Source: Christensenella sp. UBA4379
Lineage (GTDB): Bacteria > Bacillota > Clostridia > Christensenellales > Aristaeellaceae
Direction: 5' to 3'
Assembly: GCA_002391225.1 (NCBI GenBank)
Contig: DGRV01000016.1
Span: forward strand, 1-17,445
DNA: 17,445 nucleotides
Part shown: positions 6,092 through 14,014 of the stretch, piece after piece
Layout of the letters: each line of letters starts with the position of its first letter
Numbering within the stretch: position 1 is the first letter of the stretch
Translations under genes and position numbers: made by a program
The notes under the pieces: generated by a model
Seen by the model: only the letters and a program-made list of their open reading frames with translations
The model's database searches: none
What the model was told of the DNA's origin: nothing

Positions 6092-7648
6092 TTACTTTGC
6101 CAGTTCTACGACGGACCAAAACGCGGGTTTGGGCTGCATGCGTGCGTCAAAGAGAAGGGGGTACTGCGGGGCCAGCCAGCTCAGGTCGTCCGAGACGCCC
6201 CACAGCTGAACGGCGTCCAAGGACGCGGCGTGCTCGAGATACAGGCTGAACAGGTTCTCATAGCGGATGGCCTGGGAGCGCAGGTTGGGCTCGTCGTTCG
6301 CCTTGATGGTGATGTCCAGCTCGCTGACGCGGAGACGCAGGCCCATCGCCTCGATCCGCTCCATCGCCTGACGGATCTTGGACAGGCCCGGATTGCCGAC
6401 CGCAAAATGGCTCTGGAAGCCGTAGCCGTCAATATTGCCTTCCGCCACCAGCCGCTCCAGCAGGGCGCAGATGCCGTCCGTCTTGGGCGCCATGGGGGTG
6501 TTGTAATCATTGTAGTAAAGCTTCGTCCCTTCGGGAGCGTACTTTCTGGCGATTTCAAAGGCCCGCTCCACAAAGTCATCTCCGACGACCTTCGTCCAGT
6601 TGGATTGGCGCAGGTTCCCGGTGCTGTCGTCGATGGCTTCGTTGACCACGTCCCAGGAGACGATGAGGCCGGGGTAATTTTCCTGCATGTAGGCCATGAT
6701 CAGGCGGACGTAGTTGTCCAGTCTGCCCAGCATAACCTCCCGGGAGACGAACTTGCCGGTGGCGTTATAGCCTTCGCGGAAAAATACGTCCGGCGTCTGG
6801 GAATGCCAGACCAGCACGTGTCCGTGGACCGCCAGGCCCTTTTCCTTGCAGTAGTCCAGCATCGGCTTCGCCGCGTCGAAATGGACGGCTACGGCGGTTG
6901 GGTCGTCCTGAGCCAGCTTGCGGCTGGCGGCAATATCCAGCACGGAATCCGGCTTCAGTTCGTTGCCGGGGGTGAAGATGGCAAACTGTGCAGCATAGAT
7001 GTCCATCCGCTTTTGGTCCAGCGCCTCGCCCTGAGTGACGGCGGCGCCCACAGGGAAATATTTCGCGTACACTTCCTTGAGGGAAGGCAGGGAAGCGTCA
7101 TAGCGAAGCTCGTTGAGCTCCACGGAGAAATTCCTGATGGTAAAGTCGATGGTGCCGTTGCCGGAGGTCTCCACGTAGAGAACGTAGTTGTCGAACACGC
7201 CCGGCGTCCAGGTGCAGGACAGGGTGGTCCATTCCCCCTTCTTGGCCGTGCCGTTCGCCAGGTTCTCATAGGATTCCGTTCCGTTTTTGGAGTGGGCCAC
7301 GGAGATCATAAACTTGGCCTGATCGACCGCGTCCTGGAGCACGTCGACGCTCAGGGTGTATTTCTTGCCTGCTTCCAGCGGGAAGTCCCGGCCCGGCGAA
7401 TTCCAGGTGCTCTCGCGGCCGACGATCGTCAGTCCGTCCTGCGTCACCTGTAACGACGCGCTGCCCGCGCTGCGGGGATACCAGCCGTCCGTGCCGCCCG
7501 AAAAGTCGGAAAGATAGCTCGTCAGACTCTCCGCCTCTTTCTTTTCCGAGGAAGAAAAGCTGAAGGAACGTTTTGCCCCGCCCTCCGCCAGTGCGCAGGC
7601 ACCGGCCGTCAGACAGAGAACCAGGAACAGCGCTGCCCATTTTTTCAT
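6092..7648 (-). CDS. Secreted endo-1,4-beta-xylanase, CBM22-like plus GH10
   Basis: A 518-residue extracellular xylan hydrolase. Residues 1-21 form a signal peptide with an ALA-E cleavage site. Residues about 45-178 form a beta-sandwich carbohydrate-binding module of CBM22/CBM4_9 type (DGLTIVGRESTWNSPGRDF, GEWTTLSCTWTP). Residues about 190-518 are the GH10 barrel, with NELKPDS (from 229), HGHVLVWHSQTP, the acid/base Glu337 in WDVVNEAIDD and the nucleophile Glu443 in RVSELDI. All expected catalytic residues are present. ATG at 7648 was chosen for AAGGAGG upstream and the signal peptide; the frame is open 34 codons further, across the promoter. It is transcribed alone. No cell-wall anchor or dockerin is visible, so it is probably released. 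The repeat array begins right after its stop. Confidence 0.95.
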   Translation of the reverse strand: MKKWAALFLVLCLTAGACALAEGGAKRSFSFSSSEKKEAESLTSYLSDFSGGTDGWYPRSAGSASLQVTQDGLTIVGRESTWNSPGRDFPLEAGKKYTLSVDVLQDAVDQAKFMISVAHSKNGTESYENLANGTAKKGEWTTLSCTWTPGVFDNYVLYVETSGNGTIDFTIRNFSVELNELRYDASLPSLKEVYAKYFPVGAAVTQGEALDQKRMDIYAAQFAIFTPGNELKPDSVLDIAASRKLAQDDPTAVAVHFDAAKPMLDYCKEKGLAVHGHVLVWHSQTPDVFFREGYNATGKFVSREVMLGRLDNYVRLIMAYMQENYPGLIVSWDVVNEAIDDSTGNLRQSNWTKVVGDDFVERAFEIARKYAPEGTKLYYNDYNTPMAPKTDGICALLERLVAEGNIDGYGFQSHFAVGNPGLSKIRQAMERIEAMGLRLRVSELDITIKANDEPNLRSQAIRYENLFSLYLEHAASLDAVQLWGVSDDLSWLAPQYPLLFDARMQPKPAFWSVVELAK

Positions 7649-7691
7649 CCGATGTTTCCTCCTTGTTTGATTCAGTGATGTTGTCGGAATG

Positions 7692-7720
7692 ATTATAACA
7701 CAGAACCGCCGGGATTTCCA
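7692..7720 (-). promoter_or_regulatory. Promoter of the xylanase gene
   Basis: On the minus strand a perfect -10 TATAAT (7692-7697) is directly preceded by TGT (extended -10). A weak -35 TGGAAA lies 17 nt further upstream. The predicted start is about 37 nt before the ATG. Confidence 0.65.
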
Positions 7721-7762
7721 CCGATCCTTTGAGCTTAAATCAGCCCGCATCTGCCCCAGAAC

Positions 7763-7789
7763 AAAAAAGGAGCCGCCGCGTCAGGCGGC
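7763..7789 (-). terminator. Terminator of the Bax-inhibitor-1 family gene
   Basis: On the minus strand GCCGCC (7789-7784) pairs with GGCGGC (7777-7772) around a 6-nt loop, followed by TCC and six T. It lies 25 nt past the stop of the gene ending at 7814. Confidence 0.75.
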
Positions 7790-7813
7790 AGCCCGGAAGC
7801 ATCGCTACATGCA

Positions 7814-8668
7814 TTACTTGTTGTTTTTTTCGGAAACGATCCGCATCAGCAGATCCAGGATCTTCATGTACAGCCAGATCACCGTGAAGGCCAGGCCGAA
7901 GGCCGCGTACCATTCGGTGCTCTTCGGGTAGCCGCCCTTGACGCAGCGGTCGATCTCCCCGAAGTCGGAAATCAGGAACAGGGAGGCGATCACGATGCCG
8001 ATCAGGTCCAGCGCGACGCAGAGGCCGAAGTTCGCCCGCATCGCCATGATGAAGGGACGCGTGACCGGGATCAGGGAGCAGATGAAGGAGAACAGCGCCA
8101 GCAGGATGGAGCCGATCACCAGGGTCATCAGGATGGTGTTGAACTTCTCGGTGGGCCTGAGTTTGCCGGAGACATACAGCCAGCTCATCACGCCGATGAC
8201 CGCCGCGGTCAGCAGCAGGGCTTCCAGACCCAGGTATTCGTAGCCCTGCAGGACCTTGAACACCAGGAAGGAAATCACAAAGCCCTGGGAGAAGGAATAA
8301 ATCGAGCCAGTTACAGGAATGGTTTTCCGGGCAAAGATGCCGACCAGCTGGCTGATCAGGCCGGTAATCATCACGGCCGCCAGCGTAATGGCTTCTGTCT
8401 TGCCGAGGTCAAACTGGAAGGTCTTGCCGTAATGGACCGTGGTCAGCACGGTATCCCTGGCAAAGACGGACGTATTGAGCAGCAGGTAAACGATCATTCC
8501 CGCCAGGGTAACGGCCAGGAAAAAGCTGGTCTTGACGGCGATGCCGGCATAGGTGGCACTTTCGTTTCCTCCCGCCCGGTCAGCGATCTGGCTCATCCGG
8601 CGAAGCACCGGGTTGGGGCGGAAAAAACTGACAGCCTCTTTCTTGTTTCCATTCAAATTTTCAGACAT
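7814..8668 (-). CDS. Bax inhibitor-1/YccA family membrane protein
   Basis: A 284-residue integral membrane protein with about seven hydrophobic helices after a soluble N-terminus of about 45 residues. The C-terminal EWYAAFGLAFTVIWLYMKIL and the acidic SDFGEIDRCVKGGYPKS loop match the bacterial YccA/TMBIM-like branch of the family. Some family members are pH-gated Ca2+ leak channels; the role in clostridia is unknown. ATG at 8668 was chosen because AAAGGATG sits at normal distance; two ATGs slightly upstream lack room for a ribosome site. It has its own promoter and terminator and no functional link to the neighbouring xylanase is apparent. Confidence 0.87.
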   Translation of the reverse strand: MSENLNGNKKEAVSFFRPNPVLRRMSQIADRAGGNESATYAGIAVKTSFFLAVTLAGMIVYLLLNTSVFARDTVLTTVHYGKTFQFDLGKTEAITLAAVMITGLISQLVGIFARKTIPVTGSIYSFSQGFVISFLVFKVLQGYEYLGLEALLLTAAVIGVMSWLYVSGKLRPTEKFNTILMTLVIGSILLALFSFICSLIPVTRPFIMAMRANFGLCVALDLIGIVIASLFLISDFGEIDRCVKGGYPKSTEWYAAFGLAFTVIWLYMKILDLLMRIVSEKNNK

Positions 8669-8706
8669 ATGTATCATCCTTTCCCGCCGAGTTTCGGCTT
8701 TCATGA

Positions 8707-8736
8707 ATTATAGCACTGATTTTCCCTTGCAGACAA
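8707..8736 (-). promoter_or_regulatory. Promoter of the Bax-inhibitor-1 family gene
   Basis: On the minus strand a perfect -10 TATAAT (8707-8712) lies 18 nt from a -35 TTGTCT (8731-8736, 4/6 match). The leader would be about 33 nt. Confidence 0.65.
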
Positions 8737-8826
8737 GGAAAACTGTCGCTGAGCCCCGTTCCTGTCTGCCGTGCGCATCATCCGCGCACATTTCTTGATA
8801 CGCAGAAAATCGGCGGGCGGCACCTG

Positions 8827-8857
8827 AAAAACGGTAAAACACAAAATTTTTTTCCGT
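8827..8857 (-). terminator. Possible weak terminator of the O-acetylation operon
   Basis: On the minus strand ACGGAAAA can pair with TTTTACCGT, with one bulged base, followed by TTTTTC. The hairpin touches the stop codon of the last gene. The stem is short and AT-rich, so the call is tentative. Confidence 0.4.
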
Positions 8858-9492
8858 CACGGGTGGCACCGCTGACACGGCCTGAACCCAGCGGACACAG
8901 CGTCCTCCCGGGAGGCAAAAGGGGTCTTGTTTTTTTCCTTCATGTCCCCGACGGACGGGCAGAAGGGATAGTGAAAGACCTTCGTATTCCGGTTGCCGAC
9001 GTACAGGCGGTATTCGGTCCAGGGGGACGCGTCTGCGTCCTCGGTGGAGCGGGATAGCGGCGGCTCCCGAAGCAGGGCCAGCAGGCCCGCTTCCTCCAAA
9101 GAGCGGATTACCAGCCGGCTGCCTTCCTCCGTGAAGGACACCGCCAGCGTCCCTTCCCCGGAAAAGGAAGCGTACCTGGGCAGGAAGGCCCGGGCCAGGG
9201 CCTCGGCCGCCTCCCTGGAGGGCAGCTGCCAGCAGACCGCGGAAAAGGCTGCCGCTCCGGCCCTCTCCCCCAGCAGGGCCCGGCTGTTTTCCAGGTCGAA
9301 GACCAGGGCCGTCCGCCCCGGCACCGAAGGGCCGAAGCAGCGCGTCAGGGCCCCGCTGTCCGTTTCCTGAGGAGAAACGCCCGTTTCCCGGGTGATGAAT
9401 GCCTTCAGCTCCACGTACCCTCCGGCCTGGGCCGGAAGGGAAAAAAACGCCGCCAGCAGGACGGCCAGCAGCGCATAAAGACGTTTTTTCAT
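8857..9492 (-). CDS. Secreted protein of unknown function with a C-terminal Ada-like zinc-site module
   Basis: A 211-residue protein. Residues 1-23 form a signal peptide (cleavage after AQA). The middle (about 25-150) matches nothing I recognise. The tail, residues about 162-211, reads YRLYVGNRNTKVFHYPFC, then FASREDAVSAGFRPCQRC. It resembles the Ada-type metal-binding module often found at the end of secreted Firmicutes proteins, with Cys178, Cys206 and Cys209 plus His174 as candidate ligands. The DNA-repair role of Ada is not implied, since the protein is exported. ATG at 9492 has AGGGGGG upstream. It lies 43 nt after the DHHW gene and is probably the last gene of the operon. Confidence 0.75.
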   Translation of the reverse strand: MKKRLYALLAVLLAAFFSLPAQAGGYVELKAFITRETGVSPQETDSGALTRCFGPSVPGRTALVFDLENSRALLGERAGAAAFSAVCWQLPSREAAEALARAFLPRYASFSGEGTLAVSFTEEGSRLVIRSLEEAGLLALLREPPLSRSTEDADASPWTEYRLYVGNRNTKVFHYPFCPSVGDMKEKNKTPFASREDAVSAGFRPCQRCHP

Positions 9493-9535
9493 TGGACGTT
9501 CCCCCCTCGCGAATCCGGGCGGCCATTGCCCCCGC

Positions 9536-10663
9536 TCAGCGCAGCTTTCTGGTGATGGCGGTGTCGTTCACCAGGCTGTCCAGGGAATAAAGGTAGAGGA
9601 TCCGGTCCGCCCCGGCGCTTTCCAGCACGTCCCGGAAAGATCCTTCCATATACCGGGCGTCGGCGGCGATGATCCGGGCATAATGCTTCGTCAGGAAGGG
9701 CAGGAAGCAGTTGGCGAAGGAATCCTTGAAGACGACGAGGGTCTCCCCCGTCTCCGCCTCGGGAGAGCGGATTTCCAGCAGCCCGTGATTTCCCTTGAGG
9801 TAGACCGCATAGCCGTCATAGGTCTGCGCCTCCTCCGGGAAAATCAGGTGGTCCGTCTCGATCCCCTCCGCGGGGACGGACAGGCGGACCGGCCAGGCAG
9901 GCTCCGCGCAGCGGATGGTATCCGCTTTGGCAAAGGGCAGGCCGGAGCGGGAATAGGTCGTGCCCAGGAAGGGCTGGTATTCCGTTAATGTAAAGTCAGA
10001 AAGGCTCGCAGGCTCCAGTCCAGCCTTCTTACAGAAGGCCCGATAGGCACGATACGCGCCCTCCAACGTCCAGTGATGATCCGTCCGGTAATAAAGCTGA
10101 TCGGGAAGAGGAGGCTCGGAAGAAAGCATCGCTGAAAAGAAAAGACTCACCGGGACAAAGCGCTCGTCCTGCGTAACCGCTTCGTACAGTTCCTCTTCTT
10201 CCGCATAGACGATCCTAACCAGGGCAGGCATCCCGTTCATCCGCCGGATACCGCCGCTGGGCGGCACCAGGAACAGGCAGGGAATCTCCCCCGCCAGCTC
10301 CTTCATTTGCGACACGCGCCGTTTCGCCTGCTCGGCGGAGCCGGAAACCGGCGGCTCCAGGAAGGAATCCCCCTGAGGCCAGGCCTCCAGCTGCTGGGCG
10401 CGGCCGGTCAGCACCTGGGCTTCTGCGTAGAGGTTGACCAGGTACCGCCTGCCTGGCACCTGGTCGGAAAGCTCGTCCTCCAGGTCCTCGTTCAGCGTCC
10501 AGTTGTTCAGGGAAAGGTTCTGCGGAAGGCCCGTCAGGCTCCGCCGCTCCCAGGCCGAAAAGTCCTGCCGCAAAAGCAGGGCGCAAAGTCCCAGCACCAG
10601 CAGCAGGCCGAGCCCGCCGTATACAGCGAGTCGATCCGGGAGGAAATGCTTCTTTTCTTTCAT
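9536..10663 (-). CDS. DHHW family (AlgJ/AlgX-like SGNH) protein
   Basis: A 375-residue protein with one N-terminal membrane anchor (about residues 13-31), so the catalytic domain lies outside the cell. The name-giving motif is present as YYRTDHHWT (Asp195-His196-His197-Trp198). KGNHGLLEI and VFKDSFANCF (candidate nucleophile Ser315) complete an SGNH-hydrolase-like site. DHHW/AlgJ-like proteins work with MBOAT proteins in O-acetylating extracellular polysaccharides: the MBOAT moves the acyl group across the membrane and the SGNH-like partner transfers it. Its MBOAT partner ends 13 nt upstream, and the GAGG ribosome site overlaps that gene's stop. The acceptor glycan is unknown. Confidence 0.9.
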   Translation of the reverse strand: MKEKKHFLPDRLAVYGGLGLLLVLGLCALLLRQDFSAWERRSLTGLPQNLSLNNWTLNEDLEDELSDQVPGRRYLVNLYAEAQVLTGRAQQLEAWPQGDSFLEPPVSGSAEQAKRRVSQMKELAGEIPCLFLVPPSGGIRRMNGMPALVRIVYAEEEELYEAVTQDERFVPVSLFFSAMLSSEPPLPDQLYYRTDHHWTLEGAYRAYRAFCKKAGLEPASLSDFTLTEYQPFLGTTYSRSGLPFAKADTIRCAEPAWPVRLSVPAEGIETDHLIFPEEAQTYDGYAVYLKGNHGLLEIRSPEAETGETLVVFKDSFANCFLPFLTKHYARIIAADARYMEGSFRDVLESAGADRILYLYSLDSLVNDTAITRKLR

Positions 10664-10676
10664 CGGTCAAGCGTCC

Positions 10677-12029
10677 TCAGAACTGGAAATATACAAAGGG
10701 AGCGTAGCCCTGGGAGGCCAGGGCGGCCAGGCACAGCACGGCCAGCGCCGGGGTGGCCAGGCGGCGCACCGGGGAAGGAAGCCGCTTCAGAGCAGGCAGG
10801 AAGGAAAGGGCGGCGCACAGCAAAAGCATCGGCAGGAAGTTGAGCGTCGTAAGCAGCCCAGACGGTGTGCAGAAGCCTTTGAGCCCGATCAGCGCGCCCC
10901 AGAGCTCCCCCTTCCCGGAGAAAATGCCCCAGCCCAGCAGGACGATCAGATAGGTCAGTGCCTGCCGCAGCCAGGAAGGGAGCTTTTCAAAGCCCGTACG
11001 GCCTAATAAAAACCGCTTTTCCAGGATCAGCAAAACACCGAAGTACAGGCCCCACAGCACAAAATGCCAGCCGGCCCCGTGCCACAGCCCCGTCAAGCCC
11101 CAGACGATCATCACGTTCAGGTCCCTGCGCCAGGCGCTCACATGGCTGCCCCCCAGCGGGATATAGACGTATTCCTTGAACCAGCCGGTCAGGCTCATGT
11201 GCCAGCGCCGCCAGAACTCCGTCAGCGAGAGGGAACGGTAGGGCCGGTCAAAGTTCTCGCAGAAGGTAAAGCCCATCGCTTTGCCCAAGCCCAGGGCCAT
11301 GTCCGAATAGCCGGAAAAATCAAAGAAAATCTGGAAGGAGAAGGCCATCAGCCCCAGCCACGCGCCCAGGGCCCCGGCACTTTGGAAGGAGCCGTTCATC
11401 TTGCCCCAGTACTGGCCCATTACATCCGCCAGCAGCACCTTTTTGGAAAGCCCGATCAAAAACCGGCGCAGGCCTGCCCGCATGTCCGCGTCCGTGACCC
11501 GGGGCGGGGCAATCAGCTGCTCCTCCAAGTCCGCGTAGCGGACGATGGGCCCGGCGACCAGTTGCGGGAACAGGGACAGATAGAGCCCAAACAGCAGGAA
11601 GCTGCGCTGCACGCGCACCTTGCCCCGATACACGTCGATCAGGTAGGAGAGCCCCTGGAAGGTAAAAAAGGAGATGCCGGCCGGCAGCAGCGGCGGGGTG
11701 AAATTGAGATACACGCCCGTAAGCGACGCCCAGGAATCCCTGAAAAAGCCGCTGTATTTAAAATAGAAAAGGGGCAATAGGTTCAGCACGATCAGCCCGG
11801 CCAGCACGCCCTTTCGATGAAGCCGCGGCTTTTCCATCAGCAGAGCGCCCGCGTAATCCAGTGCCATCACATAGATCAGCAGCAGCAGCCAGACCGGGTT
11901 GCCCCAGCCGTAAAACAAAAGAGAAGCGGCGAACAGAAAGGGCCGCTTCGCCTGTTCCGGCAGCGCCCGGTGCAAAAGCAGCACCAGCGGCATGAACAAA
12001 AGCAGAAAGGTAAATGAACAGAATACCAT
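10677..12029 (-). CDS. MBOAT family O-acyltransferase (AlgI/DltB-like)
   Basis: A 450-residue polytopic membrane protein of normal AlgI length, starting MVFCSFTFLLLFMPLVLLL as AlgI homologues do. The MBOAT signature is intact: PAGISFFTFQGLSYLIDVYRG, read in two parts around residues 116-136; FDFSGYSDMALGLGKAMGF; EFWRRWHMSL (His277); and GLTGLWHGAGWHF with the catalytic histidine His317. It is thought to carry an acyl, usually acetyl, group across the membrane for glycan modification. Only one base separates its ATG from the DUF4358 stop, and GGAG sits in the end of that gene, so translation is probably coupled. Together with the DHHW gene it forms the core of the operon. Confidence 0.93.
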   Translation of the reverse strand: MVFCSFTFLLLFMPLVLLLHRALPEQAKRPFLFAASLLFYGWGNPVWLLLLIYVMALDYAGALLMEKPRLHRKGVLAGLIVLNLLPLFYFKYSGFFRDSWASLTGVYLNFTPPLLPAGISFFTFQGLSYLIDVYRGKVRVQRSFLLFGLYLSLFPQLVAGPIVRYADLEEQLIAPPRVTDADMRAGLRRFLIGLSKKVLLADVMGQYWGKMNGSFQSAGALGAWLGLMAFSFQIFFDFSGYSDMALGLGKAMGFTFCENFDRPYRSLSLTEFWRRWHMSLTGWFKEYVYIPLGGSHVSAWRRDLNVMIVWGLTGLWHGAGWHFVLWGLYFGVLLILEKRFLLGRTGFEKLPSWLRQALTYLIVLLGWGIFSGKGELWGALIGLKGFCTPSGLLTTLNFLPMLLLCAALSFLPALKRLPSPVRRLATPALAVLCLAALASQGYAPFVYFQF

Positions 12030-12030
12030 G

Positions 12031-12525
12031 TTATTCTCCGGCCAGGAAGCTCTGGGTTTCCTTCGCGCTCTCTTCGCTGATGATCAGGGCGGCGGTCAGG
12101 TCTTTTCGTGAGACGGCAGATTTTTCCAGCATGGCATAGATATCCGGCGCGTAAGTACGGGTCTCGGTCTGGCGGCGTTCCCGGTAGCGGCTCAGCGCCT
12201 CGAGCACCCGATTCACCGCCTCGCTGTCCTTCGCGCGGACCAGAATGATTTCCCGGGCGATCAGGCCGATATCGTTTTCCCCCGTCCGGTAGACGAACTC
12301 CGTATAATCCTCCGGGGCGACGCCCACGATGTCGTAGAGTTCCTCCCCGTCATAGGCCGTCAGGGTGTCCAGGTCAGAAAAAACCTTCTTTGCAGCGTCG
12401 TTAAGCGGAAGGATCTCTTTGGGCTCGGCCTTGTTCCCGCTTTGGGTCACAATCAGCACGGCGGCCACCGCCAGGACGGCTACGAACACCACGGCCAGCA
12501 GGATTTTTTTATTCTTGATACTCAT
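12031..12525 (-). CDS. DUF4358 domain protein, membrane-anchored
   Basis: A 164-residue protein with one N-terminal helix (about residues 8-26, ILLAVVFVAVLAVAAVLIV) and an extracytoplasmic domain. The region from about residue 45 (FSDLDTLTAYDGEELYDIVGV) to 150 fits the DUF4358 pattern: a short Asp-Glu start, an aromatic DYTEFVYR, then a helix rich in charged residues (AREIILVRAKDSEAV) and YAPDIYAMLEKSAV. Function is unknown. From memory of family neighbourhoods, DUF4358 genes in clostridia often sit beside MBOAT and DHHW genes, as here, which suggests an accessory role in glycan acylation. GGAGGA lies 11 nt upstream of the ATG. Confidence 0.8.
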   Translation of the reverse strand: MSIKNKKILLAVVFVAVLAVAAVLIVTQSGNKAEPKEILPLNDAAKKVFSDLDTLTAYDGEELYDIVGVAPEDYTEFVYRTGENDIGLIAREIILVRAKDSEAVNRVLEALSRYRERRQTETRTYAPDIYAMLEKSAVSRKDLTAALIISEESAKETQSFLAGE

Positions 12526-12552
12526 TGTATTTGATTTCCTCCGGTTAAAACT

Positions 12553-13068
12553 TTATCTGACCGGCCGGCCGTCCCTGAGGGGGCCGGGCCCCGGCCGCCG
12601 CTCCGGGCCGGGCTTTTTCCTCGGCCGGAGACAAACATGGATCACGCACAGCGTAAGGAACAAAAGCAGCGGCAGCATGGAGACAAGGCGAAACGCCCCG
12701 CCAAGCAGGCCGTCCCTGAGCGTGAAGCCCAGTACCGTCAGCAAAGCGGCGGGCAGGATCATCCATGCGCAGGCACGCCTGGTACAGCGGGCGGAAAGGG
12801 CCCACAGGGAAAGCAGGGCACGAAGGACCATGTACCCGGCCATGGGGAAGCTGTTCAGGTCCCACATGTAGGTGCTAAGGAACTCGCCCCAGGTAAGCCT
12901 GCCGCCCCGGACCAGATGGGCCACCATGCGCACCTCGCCTACAAGGTCGCTCCACCGAACGCCGATTTCATACAGGGAAAGCAGGAGCATGATCAGCGAG
13001 GTCCACTTTAGCGCCCGGACAAGGCGCGGACGGGGGTCACCGAATCGGTCCTTCCTGCCGCTGTTCAT
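12553..13068 (-). CDS. Unrecognised four-helix membrane protein
   Basis: A 171-residue protein. Hydrophobic stretches near residues 20-38, 76-92, 99-116 and 124-145 suggest four membrane helices. Between the first two lies an amphipathic segment of about 35 residues (VRMVAHLVRGGRLTWGEFL). The tail is short and rich in Pro, Arg and Gly (RPRKKPGPERRPGPG). ATG at 13068 was chosen because it overlaps the stop of the upstream SGNH gene as ATGA; a TTG at 13080 is possible but less likely. I recognise no family. Its place between the SGNH and DUF4358 genes suggests it belongs to the glycan-acylation apparatus. Stop to next start is 27 nt. Confidence 0.72.
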   Translation of the reverse strand: MNSGRKDRFGDPRPRLVRALKWTSLIMLLLSLYEIGVRWSDLVGEVRMVAHLVRGGRLTWGEFLSTYMWDLNSFPMAGYMVLRALLSLWALSARCTRRACAWMILPAALLTVLGFTLRDGLLGGAFRLVSMLPLLLFLTLCVIHVCLRPRKKPGPERRPGPGPLRDGRPVR

Positions 13069-13883
13069 TCGGGCGTCCAAAGGCCCTGCTCATACTGCTG
13101 CTGGGCAAAGTCCAGCAGCTCGTCGATCCAGATGGGAATGCCCTTGTTGTTGACGTGGTATTCCCGATCGGTGGACCATTCGTCCGGCAGATAGCCTTCT
13201 TCGTCCTTGAGGCCGGCGGCGATCTCGATGTAGGTGAAATCCACCGTTTCGCTCAGTTTTTTGAGGGCCTCGTTGTACTCGTCCCACATGGTGCGGAAGT
13301 CCTTGCGCTTGCAGAAATTCCGCGTTACCGGGGTCAGGGACTGGAAGTAGATTTCCGTGTCCGGGGAGTATTTGTGGATCAGCTCCACCGTGCGGGTGAC
13401 GTACTCCATCCCCTTGTCGATCTTTTCGCCGATATAGTCGTTGATGCCCAGCAGGATAAAAACCCGTTTCGGCTTCATGGCCCCCATGATGTTGCACAGG
13501 GACATCTCCCGGCCGTTGTAGGTCAGGTTGGCGGATTTCTGGGACACGTAATTCTTGCTGGCCATAAAGAGCATGTAGCTCTGCTTGACCAGGAATTTCG
13601 CGTTGGAAAGAAGGCCTGGCTCCTCCTCCTTGCGCTGGTCCTTGACGTAGGTCCGGACGCGCTCGGTCACGGAATCGCCCACAAAGGCGGAATCCGTAAA
13701 GAAGGACATCAGCGTTTCCCTGGACAGCCGTTCCTTTTTGGGGGCCTCCTGGGCTTCTTCCTGCTGGACCGTTTCTTCGGGGACGGGTACCGAAAAGAAG
13801 AACTCGTCTTCCTCCTCTTCCGCCAGGCAGCAGGGACAGAGCAAAGCCAGCACAGCCAGGAGCAGGGTCAGGCGTTTGAGCAT
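13065..13883 (-). CDS. Secreted SGNH/GDSL hydrolase
   Basis: A 272-residue exported protein. Residues 1-21 form a signal peptide (MLKRLTLLLAVLALLCPCCLA), followed by a very acidic linker to about residue 50. The SGNH blocks are present: FVGDSVTE with Ser71 (block I), ILLGINDY with Asn148 (block III), and DREYHVNNKG with Asp239 and His243 (block V, with three instead of two residues between Asp and His). Such enzymes remove or transfer acyl groups on glycans. As first gene of a glycan O-acylation operon it may be the transferase or an esterase that trims the modification. ATG at 13883 has GGAGGAAAC upstream. Its stop overlaps the next gene. Confidence 0.88.
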   Translation of the reverse strand: MLKRLTLLLAVLALLCPCCLAEEEEDEFFFSVPVPEETVQQEEAQEAPKKERLSRETLMSFFTDSAFVGDSVTERVRTYVKDQRKEEEPGLLSNAKFLVKQSYMLFMASKNYVSQKSANLTYNGREMSLCNIMGAMKPKRVFILLGINDYIGEKIDKGMEYVTRTVELIHKYSPDTEIYFQSLTPVTRNFCKRKDFRTMWDEYNEALKKLSETVDFTYIEIAAGLKDEEGYLPDEWSTDREYHVNNKGIPIWIDELLDFAQQQYEQGLWTPE

Positions 13884-13959
13884 GTTGTTTCCTCCGGACA
13901 ATGGAATAGGTGCGTCGCCGCGCCGGCGGTTTTCTTGATCCGCCCGGACGGCTGCTGCT

Positions 13960-13988
13960 ATTATATCCAAATTCAGGCGGATGCGCAA
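13960..13988 (-). promoter_or_regulatory. Promoter of the O-acetylation operon
   Basis: On the minus strand a perfect -10 TATAAT (13960-13965) has a poor -35 TTGCGC (13983-13988) at 17 nt. The predicted leader is about 70 nt and holds a small GCGG...CCGC hairpin. The weak -35 suggests an activator or low expression. No clear terminator separates it from the GH35 gene ending at 14015. Confidence 0.6.
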
Positions 13989-14014
13989 TCTTTTTATGTC
14001 ACGCCGCAGACTGT

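Noticed and set aside
5975..7453. A 492-codon plus-strand open frame opposite the xylanase
   Set aside because: It starts inside the heptamer repeats and lies antisense to an intact GH10 gene with all catalytic residues. Its translation matches no family.
7583..7648. Lipoprotein signal on the xylanase (cysteine near the end of the signal peptide)
   Set aside because: The residues before the cysteine (AGA) do not fit a lipobox, while ALA-E just after is a good signal peptidase I site.
8705..8856. A further gene between the Bax-inhibitor gene and the Ada-tail protein
   Set aside because: Apart from a promoter and a weak hairpin I see no frame with a start, ribosome site and recognisable product.
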